A stretch of 64,000 nt of DNA from Opisthorchis felineus (GCA_004794785.1 SJOL01007680.1:265371-329370); one strand, 5' to 3'; shown: positions 48,621-61,085, counted from the stretch's first letter. Numbers and translations are program-made. Notes: generated by a model not told the origin, from the letters alone.

Positions 48621-51600
48621 TTGTGAATTGTCACGTCTAACTGAAGAATAGATTGATGACCCACAATACTTTCTGTGTGGACTAATCAACATCCCGCTCC
48701 ATAGATCAAAAGAATGTCATTACATAAGTACCACCGCACACCATCCAAACACTCTCTCTCACTTTGTTGAACAAATGTTGACAAATGTTTCAGTCCGTTT
48801 GGTCATATAGACCCGATAGGCGAACGTCATTATTATTTTCCATTCGACATTGAGGTGAGACCATTGTTCTAACGCACACACTCAGCAGGCACTTACGTCC
48901 ACACCAATTAATATCAGGCTTTCGATTTAAATTTCATTGTTTTGTACTAAACTAGCAGGCCAAGTGCTAAAAACGACTCTTTTGTCGAACTAATTTACGC
49001 CTTAGGATTTGAAATCAGGTTAGTTGGTTGCTTCACAGTTTGCTGTTTGAACCATAACTGTCCGCGTCCGCGCCTCACTTATCTTGACACCATCAAGTAT
49101 GTAACTCGTTCTCATGGAGAAAATCTGAGGTCACGTCGTAATTCTAACAACTGTTTTTCATATGGTTCCTGCTGGCAAAAACATTCGCTCATTCAACATA
49201 CTTAAAAAAATCAAGCTTCTCATAGAGTGTAGCACCGTCGTTGATACACGAACTTCACCTGGTATCAGGTACTTGGGAGTATTTTTGAAAATATTTTTCA
49301 TTAAACGGCAAAGGTGCTGTTTTGTGGTAAGCTCGATTAATTGTCGAAGGTGAGCATTTGAACGAAACTTGATATTCCTTCACCGTCAGGTGTCTTTACA
49401 TTGACGAGGAATAAACAACACAGGTCGTATCATAGGTCTGACATGTTTTTGATAAATTGTATGCTTTCGCAATTTCATTTTGATGGCCTTTTTTTGGATT
49501 ACCTGAAGGTGTAGCCTAAGAACGGTTTTTTAAGTGAGCTTTTACATCCCAAAGGGTAACTATAATATGTTCTTGTCGTTGGTATTTTAGCAATAGATAA
49601 TTACAGCTTTTGTGCGCGGAACATTCGAATACGTCCGAAGAACTTTTTGAAAGAAGGCGTATTTGGGCCCTCAAAATTAACATCTGTCGTCTGGCATCTT
49701 GTAGCCGTTTGACGCCATGAAAAAACGCCTCCGGTTACGAACAAAAGTAGCAGATAAAATAAATGGATTCTGTCTGTGAAATATGACTTAAGAAAATAGG
49801 ATACCACTTAAGTAAACCATGGAATGGATATATAACTCATTTGGCAGCACAGGGTAGCCACACCCAATGAAAGCATGCCGTGCACAACTCGCGATCAGTG
49901 TGGAGTGCACTGCTGTTTCGGAAGCGTTTTGTTCGCAATGCCTTTCGTTAGTGAATCTCCTGTTTATAAACCAGAAAGCCTAGTCATTAGGCCAGTTACA
50001 TCTGTATCTAAAGTTTATTCAAAACACTCTAGAAAGTTCACTGAATTTTCCTTGCCAAAGATTCCGGTTTTGCTACCGATTAAATGGCCATACGCCCAGG
50101 CAAATTTCTTATCTCTTATCTCAGCAGAATGCAGAATGCCCGTCACAGTTCCTCAGCTCATAATTATGCCCAAGTTCTCAATGATTTGTAGTTGCATGAA
50201 AATGCTTGTGTGGTTGAAGGTAGACGCAACACGCTAGCTTTTATCAGGATGAATTTGTTCAGCATTTTGGACATATGCCCCAACAGAGACCACTATATCT
50301 TAATTTGGCACGGAACCTACAGCTAACTGACTTTTTCGCTCAAGTGAGTTGTTATTTATAGTGAGAATTTGGTCATGTTTTCAGAAGTTTGAGTTACCGA
50401 AAAATCCGATTAAGGGGCTGATGGATACAAGGAATGTGCAGGATTGGTGCGTGGCCACCCTTGCTTGTTCCTCCTTCTGTTCACCCGGACCTTACATAAA
50501 CTATGCGAATCTAGTCTACTCTTAGTCACGTCTATACCTATATACACCAAAATCTACGCCTGCTTGACTTTCAGCCTTCGGGGGGGAGGTGTTATAGCGG
50601 TAACATGCAGTTAAAATTTACGTGCCCTGAAACAAACTCAAAACTTGCTGACTAATCCAAAGGCAGTTTACAGAGCCAGTGCGTATGATTATTGGCTATG
50701 ATGGATGGAACCAAGCGTATTCAAATGCTATCAATGAAAACCAAATAAAGGAATCTCCTAGCTAGTAAAAATGTGTTTAAGTCCTCTTTTCTTAAACTAC
50801 CTCCCAGGTATATGTTGCAAGAATGAAAACTGACAATTAATATGAAAGCGCCTTCATGTGAATTGAGTGCGAATCGTCCATAATGCAATTCGGTTGGCCA
50901 CAGCCGTTAACTCGGCAGCTCCATTCCTTCGTTGGGTGAATGGTTTCCATGAAGCTCCCGTTACTTTCGGTGAACTACGATTATTCGATTAAGGAGGCTT
51001 TTACTTTCACTTCAATAGTGTGCTCGACAAATCAACATCTTCAGCTGTAAATCTTTTATCACAAATAACCTATCAGTGACTTTAAACTACTGCCTATTTT
51101 TAAAACTACCATTAAGCTTTGAAACGCATGTCTGATACGTCGTGTTTATTGACAATTTCTTGGTATAAAATGACCAAAACTGCATAGTATATTATAAAAT
51201 TAAATCTTTTGCAGTAGAATACCAGCGGGTTTAAGACTTATCCATTTCCAGAATAAATCATTTTATTCCATGTACACCAAGGTCGACGTATTTCTTAGTT
51301 AATGGTTTGCGTCTGAACTGGTGATATCCATAGGTCTGCTTAAAAGCACAAAGGTCTGTAAATTCGCAGGTCACCCTGACCAAGGCATCCGAGGTGGTCA
51401 CATTTTATCGAAGAAATGCATTCAGAATACCAAAAAAATGCAAGAATTGGTTGGCCGATTAAATAAGTTGAAAGTAGATTTGAGCGGCGTGGTAGGGAAA
51501 CCTGCAAGTTCAGATGCCAAATTTATCCTACAGGGTAAAATAATCTATCTCGGGCAAAGCAGAAGTACTCAATGTGTACGCAACACATCTCAGGAATTTC

Positions 51601-52189
51601 CAGGGTTCTTGAAACCCCTAATTACCAGATATTCGTTAAACATTACAAAAGTAGTTTATTTCAGTGGCACGACACCGGATGTAGCTCTATATATCTGATA
51701 ACAATGTAAACAATCGTATATAATAACGTTTACAGTGTATGATGCATAATATATAATTTATGGTACGGATACAATAAATAATACTATCGGAATATAGCTG
51801 ATAAAATCAAACGGCACCTTATGTCAACGGATATGTGTTTTGTTCTTTCCGATTTTTCTAGGAAACATTTTTGCGGCGAGCATACTCTGGAGGCCAAAAA
51901 CATTGCGAGGCTTAATTTGTGGAAAACCCCTTCAGACCGTAAATCCACCATAATACTTGAATTCGGGCGTTTTAAATAGCACGAAAGTATTCAGACAAAA
52001 ACCCACACTGCGCTTCATTTGATTTTTGACAGCCACGGATTAGATTTTATTTCACACCTAAATGGAGGCTGATTTATGCGCAGTACCAACTTATTCTGGC
52101 TGAGACCCAGCAAGAATGCAAAGCTCACAAATCACTATGATGAGCCAAACCAGTAACCTTCCAGTCAGTATTTGAATACTGCAGTCTGA
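48621..52189. other. Non-coding stretch, no gene supported
   Basis: Open frames at 49875-50237 and 51321-51698 (120 and 125 codons, plus strand) are unrecognised and of chance length; the second lacks an ATG at its edge. 51700-51790 is AT-rich. Confidence 0.4.
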
Positions 52190-52370
52190 TTTAATTATAC
52201 TGTTGATCCCAAACGCATGGTCAAATAGTACATGCCTCGTGTACGGACCAGCAGCTTGCAGGTATGGATCTGCGCTTAAGTTTTTGAGGTGCGCAATGCG
52301 GAAGATCTTCAAAAAGAATGAAACCGCGGGCCAGTGCTTCTCGGCTTTCGAAGTGCTACCAAATAGGTTT
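52190..52370 (+). repeat. tRNA-derived SINE with decayed hammerhead, copy 4
   Basis: Degenerate tRNA-like left part (TGGTCAAATAGTACATGCC near 52216, B-box relic GGTATGGATCTGC at 52261-52273). The linker TTTTTGAGGTGCGCAATGCG aligns with TTTCGTGAGATGCGCACTGC of copy 5. Then GGAAGATCTTCAAAAAGAAT and an intact GAAAC (52320-52324), followed by CGCGGGCCAGTGCTTC. The CTGATGA box is mutated; GAAAC and the trailing CCAGTGCTTC block are kept. Confidence 0.62.
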
Positions 52371-55300
52371 GCGTGGAAATGAACTGAAGTTGAGTATTGT
52401 CCTCCAAGAAGGCACCTATACCTTAGGTGTTTGAAGCTAAGCAGAAGACTGCTTTCGATTCTCCAAGTTTTCTTGATGAATTAGGATTTTGCATGTCCAA
52501 TGTGAAAGGTATCGGAAATTTACGGTGCATTTTTAACTACTTCGTTTATCTTTCGGTTTTACTAGCCCGTCTAACCTGTTTTTTAGAACACACCTGTAAT
52601 TTTTACCCTCTGTGATTTCACAAAGTCGTTTCCTTGTAATGTGCTCTTAGCTAACCACCTAATGTCATGTGATGCCAAATCGGTTGTGTCCCTATCTATG
52701 AATCTCTCCTTTGTCGTTTGGGTACGTGCTATCGTTAAGCTATTATACATAAATAGCCCCATACTTAAATGTAGATGCCAACCCACGCCCTCTCATCTAA
52801 CGACTTAGTCCTGATAAGAAATTTCTGTATGCTGGGCAATTACCACAGTCTCATTCATGGCTGGTTAGAAATATAAATCAATTTATTTATGGGTATGATT
52901 TTTCGCGGAGCGAATTCATGCGTCTTCTTCAGCTATGGTTTGAAAATCTCCTAACTTACATGCTGTGTTCTTGTCTAAATTCCTAAACGAATTAGCATAA
53001 TGATCCTCCAAAAAAACTGTAAATGCTAATGCAGACTACTCTGCTAACCACGAATTCAATAAGATTGGGCAATAAATAGAAGTAACTTTCGGCGACCGCT
53101 GGGCGCATAAAAGCAGTGCATTTGTGAGTTGCCATCTCTGCCAAGTCTAGCTGAATAACAGATGATCTTTGAATTTTTCCGCCTCAAAAAACATGTAAAA
53201 GTTTTCTTGATGCTAGCAAGTGGAGCCTCAATCTCTTTCTCCGAAAGTGTTGGAAAACCAGCCTCAGTCAACGCAAAAAACATACGTAAACGACGTCATT
53301 GTCTGCATCCTACTTATTAGTGTAACTAACACTGACAGCAAAACCTGAGAACATACTTCATTGAATCATAGTATTATTCAGTGCCCAGTAAAGCAGAGCT
53401 GAGGTGTAGGGAGTTAGCGTAATCTGACGCAAACATCCGCGATACTTGAGCATCAGGGCATACATGTAAACGCCTTGGAAAGTAACTGACATCCAAGAAC
53501 TGCCGCGCAGATATGTTTTGCAGCGCTTTTCCCCAATTTCGTAGGAAATCATACTGAGAGACGGATCGCACAAACAAAACCCAGAGCTTGTTTATGTCTG
53601 TACCAGTCATCTATGGTTCGACTTTACGTTTCCGTCAATCTAAAATTGGTACTAAAATCACCAACCTGCTCTGTGAGAAACTTGTATGCATGTATGGCAA
53701 AACAACCGCAAGTTTTGATTTGCAGTTCGTAGGCCAGATACTAGGTGTTTTACTCGAGAGAAGCAAATTCTGACACCTGAAAGACCAATTACTTTGGGAC
53801 ATTTCGATCTATCAGGTTAAAAGATAATGCCTCGAAAGTAAAAGGAACCTACAGTGCACTCGGATCAAGCAACGTACTGTAACCCAGGCACCGATTTGCT
53901 AATGTCTTTCTAGCCTTTGCAATTCGGGCGATGATTTCTTTTCTCATTCTACATTCAAAGCGGACGTACCTCCCGGCTGATTATAATTGAACAAGCATCG
54001 AAATTCGTTTGCTGTAGGTGTGCAGCTCACGGTTTTTTGAACACCACAGGGGCCGCAACGAACCAAAAATTCTTCATCGAATGGGAAAGAAGTATAAAGT
54101 AAATACAGTGATGCCATACATCATGAATGTAAATCCAGTGTCTTGCATATAAATACCACCTTCAGTGGGTACGAAAATTCCTGGAATCAATATGAAGGGA
54201 GTAGATATTCTCACAAACTGACCAGCTTTTGTTGTATGGCTTTGTGACCACCATATGGTAGGCATTTAGTTAGCCAAGGATGAGTAAACACAAGGTCGTT
54301 TCTAAGGAATTTTCAAAAATCACCCTTGTAATTTCAAAGGTCATTATGAGAACACATTTTTCGAAACTGCGAAAAGTCTGTCTGAAATGTAATCTAAAAT
54401 AACTGGACCTTGACACCACATTAACCGACATTCCATTTGTTTCTGGTGAGCTATTTTTTCATGGTAGTGATTTTCTGTTAAAATGATACGTACCCAACCT
54501 AAATGAAATATCCCGACCAATGAAACTCTTGTAATTTTTCAACGAGAAGGAAATCTGCTCTCACTGAAAGATGATTTAAATATGATGATTTGAATCTTAA
54601 GGGCAGTTGTCTCTTCTGAGATTTACGCATAGGTGGCCGTGTCAAACACAAAGGTTGCACACTTTCCCTGTGGATGAGGCATTGGGTTGGGGCATCTAAA
54701 TCCCTCCTTACGAAAACAGATTTCCTAATTGGCTTCTAAGCTTTCTGATATGGGACATACCTCAGTAGGCGAAAAGGAAGAAGTGTTAGTCCAGTTTACT
54801 TTAAAAATTATCCCAGTTCAATTATCTTGTGGCGCTAACTCAGACATAATCTTCGTTGATAACTGCGTTGTCCTCAGAGCTCAATAATTCTTTCGTGAGG
54901 GTGTCCACACCGGCCGAGGTGGCATCTTCAGTACATGACTGATTTGGGATGTCCCGGATCCAAGCGACGCACACCATGAAATCAAAATATTGTGGTGTCT
55001 CCACATTGTCTTGAGAAGCAGTTGGGACGAAATCTGCACCTCGAAGAATTTCCAGTGCATCACTCTGATTACTTGTTAAAAAGAGTCTGACATGAAACCC
55101 TGACTGTATCCCCGACCCTAATGCACTCTATCCCAGTTTGTACTTTTGCATTTCTAGTAGCATGTTCTGCTGTCATAATATTCTCAAAATAATTCTGAAT
55201 CTCTGATTGTCCGAATTCGAGTGAAACTTGTGTGTATGTTCAACGGCCAAAGTATGCACCAGTGGAGCCAAATTTTTAAAAAATCATGACAAATTTTAAT

Positions 55301-55576
55301 CCACGTTTTACCCATCCACGTGACGGTGAGCAAGACTAGCAAATCACACTCGATTTGCTCTCCAAATGTCAAAGAGTTGAGGGAACAAACGATTGGAACT
55401 TCATGGGGGATAAGTTATCGTGACTCGACTTCAGATCATTGAATAGTTGTGGTGTTCTAGATGAGGTGAAGCAAATTCTAGCTTGTGACATTATTAAGCA
55501 TAAAATTTAGGCTAGCCCATCTAGCCCGATCGACCCAGCCCCGGTCGCTCATTGCAATCAAACACACATAGTCCTC
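52371..55576. other. Non-coding stretch, no gene supported
   Basis: Many short frames on both strands, none recognisable. No element signature was found. Confidence 0.45.
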
Positions 55577-55611
55577 TCCATATATTGATCTCACCACCTC
55601 ATTAACAGTCC

Positions 55612-56040
55612 ATGCGAGTCGGTGAACCATTTCTCTTATTACAACGCCAGAGTATACATAAGCGACAATGCAATCAACAGATCCGCCTTTGTATCGGCGT
55701 TACAACAAAAGAAAGGGACTTATGTTATCCGGTCTATCGTGGCGCACGATGCACCACACGGTTTTGTAATAGTGATCAAATATCTTTGAACTGGTCAAAA
55801 TTTCCCACTGGCTCTGAGTTTGAGGCCTTCACCGCGAGTGTTCCAATCCGTCAAAATTGCTGTCTGAATAACATCCCAGAGATTTCTCATACATGGCAAA
55901 CCTTCAACGATCTTCAGCCTAACCACAACCATCTATTGACCCTTCAAGCTCCAGTGCTTTGTTTCCTCAGCTCCGTGGCGTTTGGAGATCACATCAGGTC
56001 TGATACTCCGGTCTTGACCACCATCACTCAGGAGGGGTGA
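55612..56040 (+). CDS. Unrecognised open frame, 142 codons from ATG
   Basis: ATG at 55612, TGA at 56038-56040. Just before it, CACCTCATTAACAG ends at 55609 and could be a splice acceptor, so this may be a terminal exon. The product has six cysteines, no clear signal peptide or membrane segment, and matches no family I know. Length is near what chance would give in a window of this size. Confidence 0.2.
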   Translation: MRVGEPFLLLQRQSIHKRQCNQQIRLCIGVTTKERDLCYPVYRGARCTTRFCNSDQISLNWSKFPTGSEFEAFTASVPIRQNCCLNNIPEISHTWQTFNDLQPNHNHLLTLQAPVLCFLSSVAFGDHIRSDTPVLTTITQEG

Positions 56041-56830
56041 AACAGCGATTGAAATTTGTCAAGTTTATTAGCTTCGATTTGTAGTATGTCCATTGTTTTC
56101 GCACTTATGTCAAAGTTTGGCACAAACACGGGTGATTAAAACTTGAAACCGGGGCGGTATAGAAATTCATAAGGTATAATGCACCATAACGACGTGGATC
56201 ACAGTATGTTCCTGAGTGTACCGGTCCGCTTTATTTATAGAGCAGGTACACTCTCAAGCAGTTTCGAACTGATCAAGAAGCCTCGAAAGAGGAGTGGCTT
56301 GGAGTTAAGTCCACCTTACTGTAAACAAAAGCCTCTTGAAATTCGAGTCCAGTCTCCACATGACTAAAGCAGTTTACAGAATGAAAGTCTACGTTACAAA
56401 CGAAGATTTTTACAATTTTTCCAAGTAATACGGTAAATCAGCATTTCTACGTACCGCCTCTATATGCAAGAATGAAATGAATTTGTCTTTCAGCTGATTC
56501 AACTTTACTTTTGTGCAACTTGTTCTGGGTATAAAGTTTAACTGATGTCCTGAAACATGTCGGTATCTAGCTCGCCTCGCTCAAAAGCGAACAACGATTG
56601 CAATTCTACAAGAAAGATTACCACAAATATAGTTGCAACCACACCGCAATATGACCACTGTGAATGGGAATTTTCCTCAGCGCTTTTCCTCTGCGATATG
56701 GAACATTTCCTTTTTAGACCGCTAATTCGGCCTACTGGCTCTTGCGCCTAGAAAGATTGCTTCTACCATCACCTCTTCACCGTAATAAGCAAATTTGTTT
56801 GTTTGAAGCACTGAATTCATCAAGCCACGG
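56041..56830. other. Non-coding stretch
   Basis: Short open frames only (for example 56557-56751). Nothing recognised. Confidence 0.4.
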
Positions 56831-56897
56831 ACATCCTCATCATCATCATCGACAGCATGATATCAGTGTTCAACACCGATGCCTCACTGACTTACAG
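56831..56897 (-). mobile_element. Short GAT-tailed hairpin element, copy b, minus strand
   Basis: On the plus strand CATCCTCATCATCATCATC, then GACAGCATGATATCAGTGTT, then CAACACCGATGCCTCACTG. Its reverse complement aligns with copies a (36981) and c (58210): CAGTGAGGCATCGGTGTTG, AACACTGAT, GCTGTC and a (GAT)n tail with one interruption. The tail lies at the left, as expected for a minus-strand insertion. Confidence 0.68.
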
Positions 56898-57189
56898 CCG
56901 CGGACAACACATCGTCTACGACTCGTCGAAGTCAAGAAAAAAACAAAGCAAAAAGCTTAGTGGTTTTTACATGCCCGCTTATGTAAGTTTGTTTGTGAAT
57001 CCTCTGGTGCCGATTGTCTTTCATAGGGCACTACTCACACAGATGAAATGATTGGTTCTTTTATGACAATTGTGTGCATAAACGAATCAGCCTCTATGAA
57101 GGAAAAACTTCATGTAGTTTATTCTTGGGATACTTGTTTGGCTCCATGTGAATATATTCATATTCCGTCACGAAGAGACTGGATCTTAC

Positions 57190-57790
57190 CATGGTTTAAA
57201 GTTTTGTGTACCTCGGTGACCCATTGAGCTGTATTGGAGAGTGTCCGCGCGACATTCATAGAGGCTCTCATACCAGGTTGGTCAATGATTAGAGGTCTGA
57301 CGAACACAATCTCGCGGTCCCCCAGGTTGGGGGTTGGAACATGTGTGGCGACTTGCTCCGTAAAAAAGATGATATGCTTGCATTTCCCACCAAACACCGC
57401 TGCCTTGCGGTCAGGCCTTTGGGTCAAAGGCTGTGGTTGAGGACCCTAATCGTCATCCCGTCTAGCTTTTGGCTCCCTGGCACTATCCCAGCCCACGTAC
57501 AAATATAAACTGCACATATACAAATAAACTCATGCCACATCTGCCGTCGCGTGGTGCCATCAGCCAGGCTGCTTTACTCGGTGCATACAGCAGGTCGGGT
57601 AAGCTGAAACATGCTACTGCTGACGCCCCTCTTCTTTCTCTTTCACATACTTTTTCTTCCCCTTCTCCCCACCCTATTTATATCTCTCTTCTTTTAGAAC
57701 CAACTGTTGGGACTGATAACTCCTTTCTTTCTGCATAGGTTTTGCAAGCCATATCTGCGTGGCATCCGATGCCGACTTCCTCAGGCATCT
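57190..57790 (+). mobile_element. LINE 5' region (untranslated leader) of the 57-58 kb element
   Basis: Directly upstream of a LINE endonuclease frame. It holds no sustained coding frame on the plus strand; its right part (57620-57720) is rich in C and T. In non-LTR elements this position carries the internal promoter, but no specific promoter motif is recognised. The left border is approximate, placed by change of composition. Confidence 0.45.
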
Positions 57791-58500
57791 AGAAATCAAT
57801 CTTCAAGCCTCGATACCCAAACTATCTGGCCGCCTTTGATGTCCGCACTCTGAAGCAAGCAGGTCAACAAGCATCTCTTGCTCTCACAGTGGACGCGCTT
57901 GGTATTGATGTATGCTGTGTATTAGAAACAAGAATTTAAGATACAAGTACGGTGGTTGTGCTAACCGCACCATCACTCTGTACTCGCTTCCGCCTGCGCA
58001 TCTCTGGCGATCCGGAAGCTACTGCGGCAATATGTGCATGGGTCGGTATCGTCCTAAGTCACCGGGCGGAATGTTCCTTGCTTGACTGGATACCCGTTGA
58101 TAGTGGCCTCAGGGCAGTTAGTCCGGCAACGTCTGTGGGGGAATCTCACAAGGGGAGAAGTTGATCGATGTCTATTTGCCGTGTCTGTTTACGGTCTAAC
58201 TGACTGTAGCTCTACGGCAGTGAAGCATCAGTGTCAACACTGATGTTGCTGTCTTTGATGATGATGATGATGACTGTAGTTCCGACACCATCAGAGACAA
58301 GTTTTACGGCTTCATGAATGCCCTGTTGTGGTGGCGTAAAAGCGTAGATATCGTTCCGGTTTTCGAATATACGAATGCCCACGTGGGCAGGCTTAGCACA
58401 TCTCAGGCTCAACTAGGTGGTCGATAAACGCACCGGGAAAATTTACCTTGGGCGACTCACTCGTGTTCTCGTACAAGAACACTTCTATTGCACGAAGAAC
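57791..58500 (+). mobile_element. LINE AP-type endonuclease domain, interrupted and frameshifted
   Basis: In frame from 57820: NYLAAFDVRTLKQAGQQASL, then LGIDVCCVLETRI with the conserved glutamate of the ETR motif, a TAA at 57937, then LTAPSLCTRFRLRISGDPEA, VGIVLSHRAECSLLDWIPVD and ESHKGRS with a stop at 58162. One base out of frame CLFAVSVYGLTDCSS continues. After a 70-base insertion DTIRDKFYGFMNALLWWRK follows, then NAHVGRLSTSQAQLGGR and a stop. This is the exonuclease-endonuclease-phosphatase fold of a fluke LINE. The usual DFNA reads EYTNA here. No reverse transcriptase follows; the element is cut off after about 58500. It may be the same family as the RT fragment at 46490, but the two do not overlap, so this cannot be tested here. 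Confidence 0.88.
58201..58279 (+). mobile_element. Nested GAT-tailed hairpin element (copy c) with 9-bp target-site duplication
   Basis: TGACTGTAG occurs at 58201-58209 and again at 58271-58279. Between them lies CTCTACGGCAGTGAAG, a perfect hairpin CATCAGTGT (58226-58234) / ACACTGATG (58237-58245) with a 2-base loop, TTGCTGTCTTT and GATGATGATGATGA. Removing 58210-58279 restores the reading of the LINE endonuclease (TDCSSDT), so this is an insertion into an older LINE copy. The last bases of the GAT tail and the start of the duplication overlap in sequence, so the exact end is uncertain by a few bases. Confidence 0.8.
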
Positions 58501-60940
58501 CTCCACTCAAGACCCGCCTGTGCAAATGACTGAAAATATTTTAATACTGCGAAGCCAAAAATATTGACATTTGTTCTACTCAACCGTTGACCAAGAACAA
58601 AAGGACTGTTGGTGGATAGTTAGTGTGTTTAGCTAAGTTGTCGGTGTCAATAACGGGGAACCTGAAAGTTACGGAACAATAAACTTTGAGTTTAACCTGA
58701 TATTTTTAGTGGCTTGTGACTAGGTCCCGGAGGATTCGGCCACACAATGCCTTTTATTTGCAAGTAGTCCCACCCAACTGAACCTGATGAATCTCAGTGA
58801 GAAAAGTAGCCCCGGAAAGGTGAGATTTTTGCACACATTCTTATTCCTAAAGAATTCAGGCATATTATCTTTGAGTAGTCACTATGTACGTTGCTGAAAT
58901 CAGTTTTGTATAAACCACGTGATCACGCTAAGTAGACCAAACAAGCTTTGTGAATTTCGCGGTCGAAGGAGACCAGTTCAGTGAAGCCAGTGACTGTATA
59001 ACTATCAAAATGGTAGTATACTGGCGCAGTGGGAGAGGACGCGAAAGGACGCTTCAAAATTGTACGTTTTCTGTGTGTTTACAGTACAAATTACGAGATA
59101 TTTAGGAAGAATGGCATCCCATCAACAATGGCAGTCTTTCTCTAAAAAAAACTATTCCCATCAGTTCCACATTTTCATAATTTCTCATTATTTACCTATG
59201 GAGATATCAGAACTCAGAAAAGGCCACTTCTGGTGGTCTCTCTAAAAGAGAATGTGCATGAAATTATTAGTAAAGTTTATTTTGAGAACCTTAGAAATAG
59301 CAAGGGGGGAGGAACCAAGCCTGAAAGTTGTCTTTAGAAATACGATAGCAGGTACAATCTACATCAATAAGTACGATTCTGTAATTTGCTGAAAATCTGT
59401 TCAGACGTTTTCACCAGGTTTTGAGCGGTTTTGAAGCGACCTAACCCACTGTTCTTCAGAATTGCCAAACGGCCCGTAAGCCATTTGGTTTTACTGTAAT
59501 TATCTCTGGATCATTGGGTTCATAAAGTTTCTTGGAAGATAAAATCACCTTTTATGAAACAAAACTGTGAATGACTCAGAAACTTCCGAGTTGGACTATC
59601 TAGAAAAATGGAAATCTTAGAAAAATGTACTGTGGAATCTTCTACAGAGTGGCTTCGCCTTCGATACCACGTCGTCTTTTTCCTGGCATGACTGAGATGG
59701 TATTGAGCTCCAGTAATTCTATTAACACTATGATATCCTGCTATTAATCACTTTATTTGTGATCACTGAGTAGCGGATAAATTACAGCTGATCGAACGCT
59801 GGAGCTTGTTAATATCGAAGCAGTATAAAAAATGCTGTCGATTTCACTCAAATAATATTATCTTTGTTGGTTTCTAAATCGATACCTGTGACACTCCGTT
59901 CCTCTGAAATGTAGACAGAAAAGAGGAATGATCGAAATCGTTAGATCATTGTCATTATTCGCATCATAGCATGGCAAATAAGGACGTTGAGTGACCCACT
60001 TTTGCAACTGCAAAGAACAGTAGGCCGTTTTTGCCTTCTTTTTTTCGTTTTTTTGTTTTATCCATTACTTTTAAAATTCACGTGAACTAACATGTAAATT
60101 GTACTTGTAGCAGCGCGTGTTTGTTTTCGCGCCGTAAAACAGTTAATTTCATAATGGAAAGCAAACCCAAGACATGGGGCTGTTGATTTTGTTTCCAATC
60201 ACAAGGACAGTACATTATAGTAAACTTTGAATAGTGCCTGTTTTCTAGAAAAGAATCACCAGCCGGAACATAGTCGGCATTTTCAACCAAACAGTCTTCT
60301 GCAGCAGCATTGGAGAAACTATGCTTAAATGGGACAAGTTGTTGTCACCCACTATCGTTCACCTCCTATCGTTCAAGTTGTTGTCACCCACAAGCTGTGT
60401 ACTATCGTTCAGCTGTTTGAGTTTGTACCAGTTACGTTTGTCAAGTTTGACAATACTGTTTGGTGACATAAACAAAACATTAGTTGTTGAAAACTAGTTT
60501 TTAGACGTATACAAGCAATGCTCGTTTCATCTGTCACTCTAAGCCTAGAAATTCTGGTTCAGCTTGTTTAGGTTCGTCCTTATTTTGAAAGCGAATGTGT
60601 ACCACGATGTGGAACAGCCTGGTGGGTATCAGTAGCGTGAAGTTTAGGTCAGCTGAAGCTCCGAATAAAATCTGTCGGTGCTAGCTAGTTATTCCCACTT
60701 TAACTGGTTGGTCACGTTGCCCGGAAAAACCCATCTCTTCCAAGCTAGAAGGGGGCTTTACATATATATATTCCTTCGAGATACCACGTGATGTTCTCGC
60801 ATTGTGAATTTTTAGTGTTGCTACAGTTCACCGTAAGAAACCATGTACTGTTAGTGACTATCTTTTGTTGCACTGGTATCCCCATTTTCATCTTGTCTTT
60901 AGTCACAGTAAATCCCCAGAAGTGCGAGTGCATCGCACTA
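58501..60940. other. Non-coding stretch, no gene supported
   Basis: Beyond the broken end of the LINE nothing coding is recognised. A short direct duplication lies at 60335 (separate entry). Confidence 0.45.
60335..60412. repeat. Short direct duplication
   Basis: CAAGTTGTTGTCACCCA occurs at 60335-60351 and again at 60374-60390, 39 bases apart, and TATCGTTCA occurs three times in the same span. It looks like a local tandem duplication with small internal changes. Confidence 0.8.
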
Positions 60941-60944
60941 CTGA

Positions 60945-61085
60945 CTACCGCGCGTGGCCAAAATGCTATTCGTTCAGACTACTAGCCTGAAGGTCGCTGA
61001 TTGGAGACGCTAAAGTTTCGTGAGATGCGCACTGCAGACGGTTCCCAATGTGGATGAACCAGCTACACCTTGTTTTTCGGCTTTT
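60945..61085 (+). repeat. tRNA-derived SINE with decayed hammerhead, copy 5
   Basis: The A-box region is TGGCCAAAATGC (60955-60966); the arm TTCAGACTACTAGCCTGAAGG (60973-60993) aligns with GGATTACTAGCCAGGAGG of copy 1; the B-box region is GGTCGCTGATTGGAGACGC (60992-61010). The linker GTTTCGTGAGATGCGCACTG leads into CAGACGGTTCCCAATGTGGA then TGAACC. Stem-II halves survive, but both core boxes are mutated. The tRNA-like half is the best alignable to copy 1. Confidence 0.65.

Noticed and set aside
58780..58830. CTGATGAATCTCAGTGAGAAAAG as a hammerhead core
   Set aside because: Stem II is plausible, but the GAAA box is not followed by a conserved C and no stem I or III is seen; no SINE-like flanks.
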